Under the pieces are notes generated by a model. The model was not told the origin of the DNA. It saw only the letters and a list, made by a program, of their open reading frames with translations, and ran no database searches. The position numbers were made by a program, and so were the translations under genes. Of a stretch of 19,898 nucleotides of DNA, positions 10,374 to 19,085 are shown in pieces (within the stretch, counting starts at the first letter, position 1; every line of letters begins with the position of its first letter). The stretch comes from Ichthyophonus hoferi. Lineage: Eukaryota; Opisthokonta; Ichthyosporea; Ichthyophonida; Ichthyophonidae. The stretch spans positions 10,350-30,247 of the forward strand of contig NAOQ01000241.1 in assembly GCA_002751075.1 (NCBI GenBank), read 5' to 3'.

Positions 10374-10853
10374 ATGCAGAGACTCAGTCATTTACCCTTT
10401 GCTTCTCGCACTCTTCAACCTGCCCTCCGCTTGACTCTCCCTTCTGTAGTGGTTGTTGGGCAGCGATTGTTATCAACAAATCATGTTCATTTAAATAAGG
10501 AGGAAGGCAATGACCATCAAATTAAGGTGGAATTGTCCCTCAAGACCATTGGCCGTATAAAACTCTTTAACACACCAGAGGAGGCCATCCATGACATACC
10601 TAGCGGTGCTAACCTCCTTGTGGGTGGGTTTGGACTATGTGGTATCCCAGAAGGTCTTATTGCTGCAGTGGAGAAGAAAGGGGTGACTAATTTAACATGT
10701 GTCAGTAATAACGCTGGTATAGTAGATTTTGGTTTGGGAAAACTGCTCCGTGGTAAGCAGATAAAAAGGATGATTTCAAGTTATGTGGGTGAGAATGAGG
10801 AATTTGAGAGGCAGTTCTTACACGGTGAGCTAGAGGTGGAGTTGACACCACAG
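10374..10853 (+). CDS. OXCT1: SCOT exon 1: presequence and start of CoA-transferase domain 1
   Basis: 160 codons, ending ELTPQ|gtaggc, phase 0. It holds the presequence, a non-conserved linker (about residues 40-60), and then the start of domain 1 with the Gly-rich CoA-binding segment and [13 protein letters not shown]. Confidence 0.95.
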
Positions 10854-10990
10854 GTAGGCTATTGTACAGGGTACAGCATAGTATAGGATAGAATAGGATT
10901 GGATGGGATAAGTATAGGTGGTGTGGGAATGCAACTTATGTATGTAAGCACACTGTTACATAGACACTTACAATAGTTTAGTGTGCTATA

Positions 10991-11028
<38 letters not shown>

Positions 11029-14000
11029 TATCTAATACATTTTATTTTCCCCCTATCTAAGATTTGTTCTCCTTTGGTTTCCTTGCAGTTATGATTAATA
11101 TTAATATTAATATTATTATTGTTATTATTTTATTTTTTATTACTATTATTATTATTTTATTATACGATTATACGATTCACTGACCACCTATCCTTACCTT
11201 CTATATTCCTGTCCCTATTGGTCAAATATCACAATATATTACCATATATAGGGTACCCTAGCTGAACGTATCCGAGCTGGAGGAGCTGGAATTCCGGCCT
11301 TCTACACTCCCACAGCCTATGGCACAGTCATCCACAAGGGAGGGTCCCCTATAAGTTACAAGAAAAAAGGTGGTGAGGTGGATATAGTTAGTGCGAAGAG
11401 GGAGGACAGGATGTTTGATGGGAGAGGCTGCATCCTGGAAGAGGCTATAAGGTAGGGCAGGGTGTATAGGATATAGGGTATAACTTGAGGTATAGGGTGC
11501 TTGGTAAGGTATACGATGTAAGGTAGGATGGATAGGGTATAGGATATAAGTTGAGGTATAAAGTGTACGGTAGGATATAGGGTGTAGGGGTACAGAGTAT
11601 ATAGGGTATCATACCCACCCTATCCTATTTTATGGTGATATACAATGCCTGACCCTTAACCTATCAGAGGGGACTTTGCTATCATTAAAGCATGGAAGGC
11701 AGACACTGCAGGTAATCTGGTTATGCGTAAATCCACTCAGAGTTTTAATGTGCCAATGGCAAAGGCTGCTAAAATTACTATAGCCGAAGTGGAGGAAATT
11801 GTCCCTGTGGGCGAATTAAATCCCGAGGATATACATGTACCTTCCATATATGTACATAGGTATGTATATATATATAGTATAGAGTTTATAATGTAACATA
11901 TAGTATAGATTATATTACTATTATATCTTACTGTTATGTATTGTATTATCAACTATCATACGTACACCTTACATCTATTTGTGATGTATACCTATCCACA
12001 ATGTACTAGGAATAATAGGATCGTGTATAATAGTATAGTAGATATAATCCTGGCTGTATCACATATCTATTATCCAGTTAATAATAGCCCTTTAATTAAC
12101 TCTCATTATGTCGAACAATCAGATTGGTGCTTGCTAAAGACAACATGAAGGCCATTGAAAAGAAAACGACCTACCATACTCATGCCAATGTAGTGTAACT
12201 GTATAGATGTATATGTATATGTATATTATTGCTTTTTTCTTTCCCTCTCCCTCTCTCTCTTTCCCCACCTATCTCGTTGTGTTTTTCCCTGTTATTGTAG
12301 ATATTAACACCAATTCCTACAATTGATTCATTATTATTTCTGCATATACTATCATACTACATCCTACTATACCCTCCTACCCCTCTCATTAGCCGTCTCC
12401 TTACCCACATGACCCCTAACCTATCAGAAAGGAGTGAGTGCAGTGTTAACACCACGTGATAAGATTGTTCGTCGTGCTGCCTTGGAATTTAAAGATGGAA
12501 TGTACGTGAACCTGGGCATTGGTATGCCGATGATGGCAGCCAATCACATTCCTGCTTCCCAGACTGTATTCCTTATGAGTGAAAATGGTGTGTTAGGGTT
12601 GGGTCCCTACCCCCATGAGAATGAGGTAGGATTTTTTTATTGGTTAGTCTATTTTAAAACATGTAATCTATCTTATCATTGGCTTATTGGCAATGGTTTA
12701 ATTATAGACTGTTATGTTAGAGTGAAGCTATTGGCTGGTACTCTTCTTTTACCTATCTATCTTACTTTGGGGTTATCTTTTATTATATTATCTTATTAGT
12801 GCTATACCACGCGAGAGTATGACCTTATAGAGATTTTTAAAAACTATGTATAGAAATTATGTTGACTTAATTAGCAATTACTTTCTAAATATTCGAAGTG
12901 GTTGCTAATTAGCTACGCACCACTTTATTGGTCACTGGCTAGGATCACGCAAGCACCAATTATTAATATTAAATAGCTACATATAATTGGGTATCCTGAT
13001 TTTTACATTTTTGTTAGAATGCTATATATAGGGTATATGATTGCTATACATAGCCAGGCCTAGATTTAGATAAATTGCTCCTTTAATATGATTATGTAGT
13101 CCAAACAAGATATTAATTAGTTAGTTAATTAATGACTCTCTAATTACGGTATGACCTAGTAGGGGGTTTCAATGCCTTATAGACCCCCAAGGCTTGTCAT
13201 TCATATTAGCAAATATATATATATACATGTGGTCTAGGGGTTACCAGGGGTTCGTTTGGATAGAATTGCAAATAGGTATTTTCTAATTACAATTGGGAAA
13301 TTTATTGATTTTTGATGTTTACTTGTGAAAAATTGTTTATTGTTGTCAAATTTCAAGGATATCAGTCCAGGCGAGTGGCATACAAGAAGGGGATTGGTCA
13401 ATTAGGAATATCTATGTGTATATATGTGCATATGTATATGTATATTTTTACTATCCTATATCCTATCCTATGCCCTATCCTACATACTATCCTATCATAT
13501 CTCCCGATCTATACGCCCTAACCAACCAGATGTCACCTAGGTGGATGCAGATCTGATTAATGCAGGTAAACAAACTGTCACTGTTGTCAAGGGAGCATCA
13601 TTCTTTTCATCTGACGAATCATTTGCTATGGTTAGAGGGGGACATCTAGATCTTACTATCCTGGGGGCATTGCAGGTGGGTTTAATTTTATCTTACATTC
13701 TACTGATTGGTTAAGAAAAATTCAATGGTTTGTACGCGCCTTTTTATTTTATAGGAGCATCTTACATACATATATATGTATTCTTGCTTCTTAATTTTAG
13801 AGTATTGTATTGTAAGGTATTTATATATATAGATGTATACATGATATTTCATGCCTTCTTTTCTATTGGCTAATCTCCTTTCCCTCTGTTATCTTATTGG
13901 CTATAATATAATATACAGGTGTCCCAGACTGGAGATCTAGCCAATTGGATGATTCCTCGTAAAATGGTGAAGGGAATGGGCGGAGCTATGGACTTAGTTA

Positions 14001-14560
14001 GTACAAAAGGGACCAAGACAAAGGTAGGCGAGGAAGAGGGAGAGGGAGGGGGAAGGAGTATATATATATATGACTGGATTGGACTTCCTTGTAGTGGTAA
14101 TAGCCTTTGATGATATCAAACCAATGGTAAATGAATATAGGAGATAGTGGGATATGAATGAACAGTGATCATTGGGCCCCTGATCTGACTACCTTGCAGC
14201 CAACCCCATTGGTTATCTATAACTTAAACATTATCTGTTGATTAACTCTATATTTATTGGATGATTACCATTACTTGGCAACCATCTCACACTATATTGG
14301 GCCATTATCAGGTGATCATCACCATGGAGCACTGTGCCAAGGGAGGGGCACCCAAGATTATGAAGGAATGCTCTCTCCCTCTCACAGGAGTGGGCTGTAT
14401 TACACGCATCATCACAGAACTGTGTGTGTTTGACGTCACTCCCAAGGGCCTGGTGTGTGCCGAGATTGCCCCTGATGTTACTCTGGAAGCACTCAAGGCT
14501 GCTACTGATGCTGATTTTACCGTGTCAGAGAACTTGAAAACAATTCAATATGCTCAGTAA
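10374..14560 (+). CDS. OXCT1: Succinyl-CoA:3-ketoacid CoA-transferase, mitochondrial (8 exons)
   Basis: Coding join: 10374-10853, 11252-11451, 11668-11859, 12123-12189, 12428-12625, 13541-13675, 13919-14023, 14312-14560, giving 541 residues (human about 520). The enzyme moves CoA from succinyl-CoA to acetoacetate in the mitochondrial matrix, the committing step of ketone-body use. The N-terminus (about residues 1-40, [20 protein letters not shown]) is Arg-rich without acidic residues, as in a matrix presequence. The first domain carries [12 protein letters not shown] and SSYVGEN. The second carries [12 protein letters not shown], whose Glu (codon 12581-12583, residue 365) is the family's covalent catalytic Glu, then [14 protein letters not shown]. 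Both domains and the catalytic Glu are intact. The ATG at 10374 is preferred because the presequence starts there. Intron phases are 0,2,2,0,0,0,0. Confidence 0.95.
10993..11165. repeat. Intron 1 microsatellites, (TA)14 and ATT/AAT
   Basis: A pure (TA)14 tract lies at 10993-11020. An imperfect ATT/AAT tract lies at 11094-11165. Between them, a pyrimidine-rich run ending CCTTGCAG at 11088 looks like a splice acceptor but is not needed by the reading frame. Confidence 0.85.
11252..11451 (+). CDS. OXCT1: SCOT exon 2: [13 protein letters not shown] segment
   Basis: It begins [13 protein letters not shown] and ends ILEEAI plus two bases of an Arg codon (phase 2), with donor AG|gtaggg. The middle ([17 protein letters not shown]) is the variable surface part of the family. 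Confidence 0.95.
11460..11635 (+). repeat. Intron 2 GGTATAGGATA minisatellite
   Basis: Most of intron 2 is degenerate GGTATAGGATATAG sequence. A longer unit is duplicated about 73 bases apart (ATAGGATAT...TTGAGGTATA at 11466 and 11539). The end of the array (11609-11630) carries the reverse complement, CACCCTATCCTATT. Confidence 0.7.
11668..11859 (+). CDS. OXCT1: SCOT exon 3: end of domain 1
   Basis: It starts with the last base of the split Arg codon and then [16 protein letters not shown]. It runs to [11 protein letters not shown] plus two bases, donor AG|gtatgt. The acceptor at 11667 rather than 11669 is fixed by the reading frame. Confidence 0.95.
12123..12189 (+). CDS. OXCT1: SCOT exon 4: interdomain linker
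   Basis: A 67-base exon encoding [23 protein letters not shown], the hinge between the two transferase domains. It is poorly conserved apart from the IEK region, which matches the IER-type hinge of the animal enzyme. A second in-frame donor three bases downstream (12193) would add one Val; either gives a continuous frame. Confidence 0.8.
12236..12300 (+). other. Pyrimidine tract with acceptor-like TTGTAG in intron 4
   Basis: About 60 bases of almost pure T/C end in TTGTAG at 12300, an excellent acceptor by sequence. An exon starting at 12301 in the frame of exon 5 meets a stop codon almost at once, so the acceptor used for the enzyme must be at 12427. Confidence 0.6.
12428..12625 (+). CDS. 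OXCT1: SCOT exon 5: start of domain 2 with catalytic Glu
   Basis: 66 codons, phase 0 at both ends. It holds [20 protein letters not shown] and [12 protein letters not shown], including the catalytic Glu at 12581-12583. It ends HENE|gtagga. Confidence 0.95.
12626..13540 (+). other. SCOT intron 5 (915 bp), the longest intron
   Basis: No hidden exon was found. It carries nine ATTGG/CCAAT pentamers, eight of them as ATTGG on the transcript strand. Close to its 3' end (about 13450-13500) is a CCTATCCTATA array complementary to the intron 2 minisatellite. Confidence 0.6.
13541..13675 (+). CDS. OXCT1: SCOT exon 6
   Basis: 45 codons from [13 protein letters not shown] to LTILGALQ, including [18 protein letters not shown], which is nearly invariant in animals. 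Acceptor CCTAG at 13540; the CAG at 13527-13529 would break the frame. Confidence 0.95.
13919..14023 (+). CDS. OXCT1: SCOT exon 7
   Basis: 35 codons, [20 protein letters not shown] then [15 protein letters not shown]. It contains the most conserved surface of domain 2. Donor AAG|gtaggc. Confidence 0.95.
14312..14560 (+). CDS. OXCT1: SCOT exon 8: C-terminus and stop
   Basis: 82 codons plus TAA, starting [17 protein letters not shown]. It contains [15 protein letters not shown] and [10 protein letters not shown] and ends with the variable tail TIQYAQ. Confidence 0.95.
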   Translation: MIITMEHCAKGGAPKIMKECSLPLTGVGCITRIITELCVFDVTPKGLVCAEIAPDVTLEALKAATDADFTVSENLKTIQYAQ

Positions 14561-14600
14561 AGAGGGAGAAAGGGAGAGAGGGTGGGGGGAGAGAGAGATA
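14561..14600 (+). other. Polypurine tract directly after the SCOT stop codon
   Basis: About 40 bases of G/A (AGAGGGAGAAAGGGAGAGAG and onward) open the 3' UTR. A similar purine block opens intron 7 (14024-14058). Confidence 0.6.
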
Positions 14601-14866
14601 ACGGGGTAACTGTGACTGGCAGATATGGTGAGGTACTAGTGTTATGACTTGGCCTGGAACCTACCATAGTTGTTAGTATGGGTCGGGTCAGTTGTAATTG
14701 GTACTTCGTGGGTCACTGTCTCTGTATTTTTGGAACTAAAGGATAGTGGATGGAGGTCACATATTGTAATTAAGTTGGTTTATATGGAGAGTAGGATTTA
14801 AATAGAGTCATCTTATTGGTTTATTAATCAGTAACCTGTTGGGGATTGGTTGTAGGATAAATATAT

Positions 14867-14872
14867 AATAAA
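14867..14872 (+). terminator. Probable SCOT poly(A) signal
   Basis: AATAAA about 310 bp after the stop. Alternatives, AATAAA at 15043-15048 and 15048-15053, would lengthen the 3' UTR to about 500 bp. The choice cannot be made from sequence alone. Confidence 0.45.
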
Positions 14873-15139
14873 CAATGGTAATATATATATAATGTAGTAT
14901 TATATGCAATATATAGAGTATCTTTCTCTGCTCTGTTTTTAATAATTAATGAGCAAGTGAGCAGCCCATTTGGTGTACCATGTCTTTTGTAATTTTTTGT
15001 CAGGATTTCAATCAATAGGGTATGTAGAAACTATTGCCAGTCAATAAAATAAACAACAGTAATACTTATCCTGGCTGCCAACTTACGGTGCTCTTCTAAT
15101 GATATCAACATTAAGGGCTCCTAGCTAGCTCTCAACTTC

Positions 15140-15260
15140 TGCTAACTTATTTAATAAAAAAAAATATGTCTTAACATCAGTACTCCATGTATGCCATACA
15201 CAGTACACGGTAAATGCCTCTTAATTTGGTATACCTTCAATTCTAAATAAATATGAGTCA
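15140..15260 (+). repeat. Dispersed repeat block gamma, copy 3
   Basis: It shares TACTCCATGTATGC and CCTCTTAATTTGG, and the spacing between them, with the gamma copies at 1832 and 7130. It is the most diverged and shortest of the three. Confidence 0.5.
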
Positions 15261-15754
15261 CAGGGACAATCCTGTCTCGACTTATTTCTATTTCCAACTG
15301 GTTATTCCAACATATCAACCATGCATTATAATGGTAGCAAGCAGTCTATAACTAATCCACCCTAGTTTGATTTGTCATACTTTAATACTACAGTACCTCT
15401 AAAAGAGAGTTTCTCCTTGATGTGAGTACCATCTATCTGTTGCATTAAATAAACGTTTCATACAAAAGATATTGATTCTTTGTTTGATTAATAGTTGTCA
15501 TAATGGGAGTAAATAAAAGAGAAATATCCACTCCTACAATTACTAGAATTAAATATAGGTCAGCAATTCCTTCAGCAACTAAGTCATGGTTTATGGGGGA
15601 AAAGAAGCAAAGGGTTCACTCTTATCTGACAGCAGAGATGAAGATAGACCTAGAAATCTTTTAGAGGACTTCAACTCCAGCTCAAGTAAATTTGAGATTA
15701 GAAACTGTATACCCATTGATAGTGAAGTGAAGCCAAATCTACAAACTACAGCTT
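15261..15754. other. Intergenic, no gene recognised
   Basis: A short open stretch around 15500-15660 (starting ATGGGAGTAAATAAAAG) gave no recognisable family. TAGTTTGATTTGTC at about 15364 also occurs at about 577 in the left SINE-like copy, so repeat remnants probably reach into this stretch. Confidence 0.35.
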
Positions 15755-16730
15755 AGATTTTAACACAAAGGTTTGCTTGTGTACAAGATCATTAACTGTG
15801 GAAGAAACATAGTTTGGCCAGAGTTCTAATAACAAGTGGATAATGAAATGACCAGTCTTATACTAGTTAATTGAATACCATTCTCTAATAGGTAAATTGA
15901 TTTGTCAATGCATAGCATGTGGTATGTGAACACTTAATATCAATGAGGAAATTAGTTGATTTGCCATCTAAATGAAGACACAATAGTATTCAAGTATTGA
16001 GGTATGACAGACAACTCTAGTGGGTCTATGTAACCTATCATAAGTTGTATTAGTCAATAAGAATTTGTGCAATCAGTCCCATTTACAATAATGAATCCAA
16101 TAACTATACAGGTGTTAACTACAATTAACATGCATGATAAAGATTGGAAAAGTATAAATAAAAACAGAAATAACAAATAAAGGCCTCTGCCACTCACATA
16201 TACATAGCCCCTGGCAAATATGAAGTCACTTGTAGCACACACAAAACTTTGCACTTGATTATTCAACTAAACAATATTACAATAATCATTGCATTGCTAT
16301 ATAAATGTCTAGTTTACCATTGGCGCTCTCATATGATAATTAGTGGTCAGATCTCTCACTCATTCAGAAGTTAGAGAACTGTTTACTAACATCAAATAAT
16401 GATTATATTTATTATTTACATTATAATATAGCACCCCTTACTGATTGGTCTTATTGCGCAATTTCCTCATCAGTACTTAAACAAATCAAAGCATCGATTC
16501 TTTCTAAATTAGAACAAAGGTATAATTACTACTAGTTATCTAGAAAGTCAGAGTATGTACCTTCTATAGAACCTCTACCACTACAATGGAGCCCTGAAGA
16601 CAGAACAGATCAATTAGCTATCAGTACTGCTAACCCAGTGAAACCAACCATTAATTGCAAACCAATTGGAGATCCCAAAGCCTGTGGGCAAGTTGCTAGA
16701 ACTACCATAGGATTTTATAGGGTTACAGAC
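15755..16730 (+). mobile_element. SINE-like repeat, copy 2, with internal extra sequence
   Basis: It is homologous to 425-870 in the same order: ACAAGATCATTAACT near 15782, TAACAAGTGGAT near 15831, AATAAAGGCC and CTCACATAT near 16175-16200, ACAAAACTTTGCA near 16244, and CTAGAACTACCA near 16701. It is longer than copy 1; extra sequence lies between about 15890 and 16150 and between about 16290 and 16655. The tRNA-like head is weaker here. Confidence 0.4.
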
Positions 16731-16853
16731 TAGCATACTTCCACTGCAAAGTAGCTCTACTACACGCAGGACAGCGAGACTCTAGCCCTTGAAAACAGAG
16801 AGAAAATCAATGTCCTACTATACAGTGAACCTCTTGATCTATTCCTCACACTC

Positions 16854-19085
16854 ATGGAAACAGCAGTTTTTACAACACAGACAGCACCTTCTATCAATCT
16901 CTTTGGATATCTTCATTTTTCAGACGTTCTCCAAAATGGACCTGCAGGCCCTTTTAATTACTCAGGACATTCATTGCTAAACACATCTAACCTAGATATA
17001 ATGGATGTGAATCAACTACCATATTCCAATCTGAGTCCTGACCACACAAAACTCCATTGCCAGAGTTTACAACCCTAAAAATAGCTTATCTCCAAGCTGA
17101 GCTACACGATACTCATTAGTGATATAAAGATACCTTAATGCAACTATATCAAATGATTACACAGGTCATGCAAAGACTGGTCATCCATGAGATCTAGTCA
17201 GCTGTGGTACCCATTCAACCAGTTTCACAACTGACACCACCTGTACAACCCGCTACATTACTCTCTGCACATTACATATCACCCTACTGCCCAATTCAAA
17301 TTCCTTGATGTGGACTTGTTCAGAGATTTAATTTGGAACAAGAAGCACTCATCCCCTGTCCTTGCCCCATAAAACTGCTCCCATGAGCACTAATATACCA
17401 CAACCTGCACCACCTTCTGTAACACTATCTCACCTACAATCTGGACTACCCCAATCTCAATATACCCATCAATTTTCAGCCAACATGGACATTTAGTCTT
17501 TTGACAGTCTTACCAGGCGTCCATTGCAAATTGATTCTACAAATATTTTTTTGGTAATCAACAAGCAGTACCTATCCTTTCCATCAGTAAAGTAAAGATC
17601 TTTATGTCTTCATTACATATGAGGGATATACCTTATGTTATTACAATGCTTCAATTATTCAAGAGCACCAATATTTTCAGGTGAGTGAAGTTCATTATTA
17701 TAATGAATTTCTGGTCTGTTAATACATAAACCCCATGGTAGGCACATCAGAACGTGAGCATGCTACCCTAGAGGATGCCAATACTCAAGAATTCATTTAT
17801 AACAAAATGGCAAAGCTGGCTAAAGTATTTGGAGTAACCTCTGCTAATATTATTGTGGGATAGTATGCCAATTTTCTAAGCATCAAGACGGAAAGAGGTG
17901 AGCTAGACTCTATGCTTATGACACAGTACAAAGCCATTATCATCAAGCTACATAGCATTATTCACCAAATGCATGATGATTCTATCTCAGCTACCACTCT
18001 TCAGGTTATTTACACCTTACCCATGTATGAAGGCATGGTCACATGCTTAGAGGCCCAAAATGATATACAGACATTGGATCAAGCCATTTCTGTCAACCAC
18101 AAACAATACGACCCTTTTAGCAGATCATACAACAACAGTGGATAAAAATGGGTGACAGGTCAAATAACAATATACACAAAATTGTTGAGAAACCCAATGA
18201 CCACAGGAATTTTAAAACAAAAACCAAATTCCACTGTGACTACCACCCTGGAAAGTACATTCAACATAGTACAGTGGATTGCATACAGCACAAAGGTGGT
18301 TCAAATCTTGGGAAATGTAAAGAGGAGTTACTAAACTCAAAACAACAACAACAGGCCAACGTAGGAATTATTCAATCTCATGGTTGATCTACCGAAGATC
18401 CCACCATCATACTTGCACATGCAGGTTTGGTCACTATGGCATTTCAATTTTTATTGAGAAGCTTCATGCTAAACTCTGATGCCAGCAAGCACGTCTGCTC
18501 AACACTGCCAGCTTTCAGAGGGAGTACCCATGAATGTCTTTATCATGATGGCCAATGGTAGCCAGATCTTGGCAACATTGACAGGGACTGTCAAATTAAG
18601 GTTACATCTGACTGACCAGATCATCACGTTAAAACTGGTCTTCTAGTGAAATCAGCCCCCGCAAACTTATGTTCCATCTCTTCTCTATACATAAGTTAAA
18701 TGTTGTCACAACATTTTCAACTAATCAAGTGATAGTTGCACTTGATAGCCAAATCATTCTTGCTGATCAACCTTACAAGAACTATCTCTACATCCTCAAT
18801 GTCAACGTTGTCCTTCCTTATACTTCTTCCTGTAACCCAATCCTGGTAGTATAAGTAAACCCCAATACCAAGGCTACATGTCTCTCCATATGGGTAACTG
18901 ATGACACCACTTATGTCCCATCAGTTGCAAGTATTGCAACATACGCATTGTGGTGTAACCAATTTATACACCCATCAGACACACATCTTGGCAGACTCTT
19001 CTGCATTTCAAGAAACTGATGCCATCTCTAGACAACTTGCTATGTGACAATTGTGCCATCTTAAAAATCACTAGAGCACACTTGC
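16854..19085 (+). mobile_element. Ty1/copia-like LTR retroelement fossil, 5' half
   Basis: Decayed retroelement sequence in the order Gag-like (about 16854-18145), nucleocapsid-like basic Cys/His-rich segment (about 18150-18390), aspartic-protease-like segment (about 18450-18650) and pre-integrase-like segment (about 18930-19085). Integrase material directly after protease is the Ty1/copia order. The reverse transcriptase half is absent, because the element stops where the inverted second piece begins. It is broken many times over (ten or more interruptions) and cannot encode a product. No LTRs or primer site could be named with confidence. It is likely old. Confidence 0.65.

Noticed and set aside
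11737-12148. Open frames across SCOT exon 3, intron 3 and exon 4 (minus strand 11737-11952, plus strand 11936-12148)
   Set aside because: The minus frame is a shadow of exon 3. The plus frame is intronic AT-rich sequence that reads exon 4 in the wrong frame.
12301-12427. Extra 5' part of SCOT exon 5 behind the strong pyrimidine tract
   Set aside because: The frame needed to continue into exon 5 meets a stop within two codons of 12301.
14308-14496. Minus-strand open frame across SCOT exon 8
   Set aside because: It is antisense to a well-supported conserved exon.
15331-15352. TGGTAGCAAGCAG as a possible retroelement primer-binding site
   Set aside because: The match to the initiator tRNA-Met primer site is partial, it lies 1.5 kb from the Gag-like remnant, and no LTR end adjoins it.
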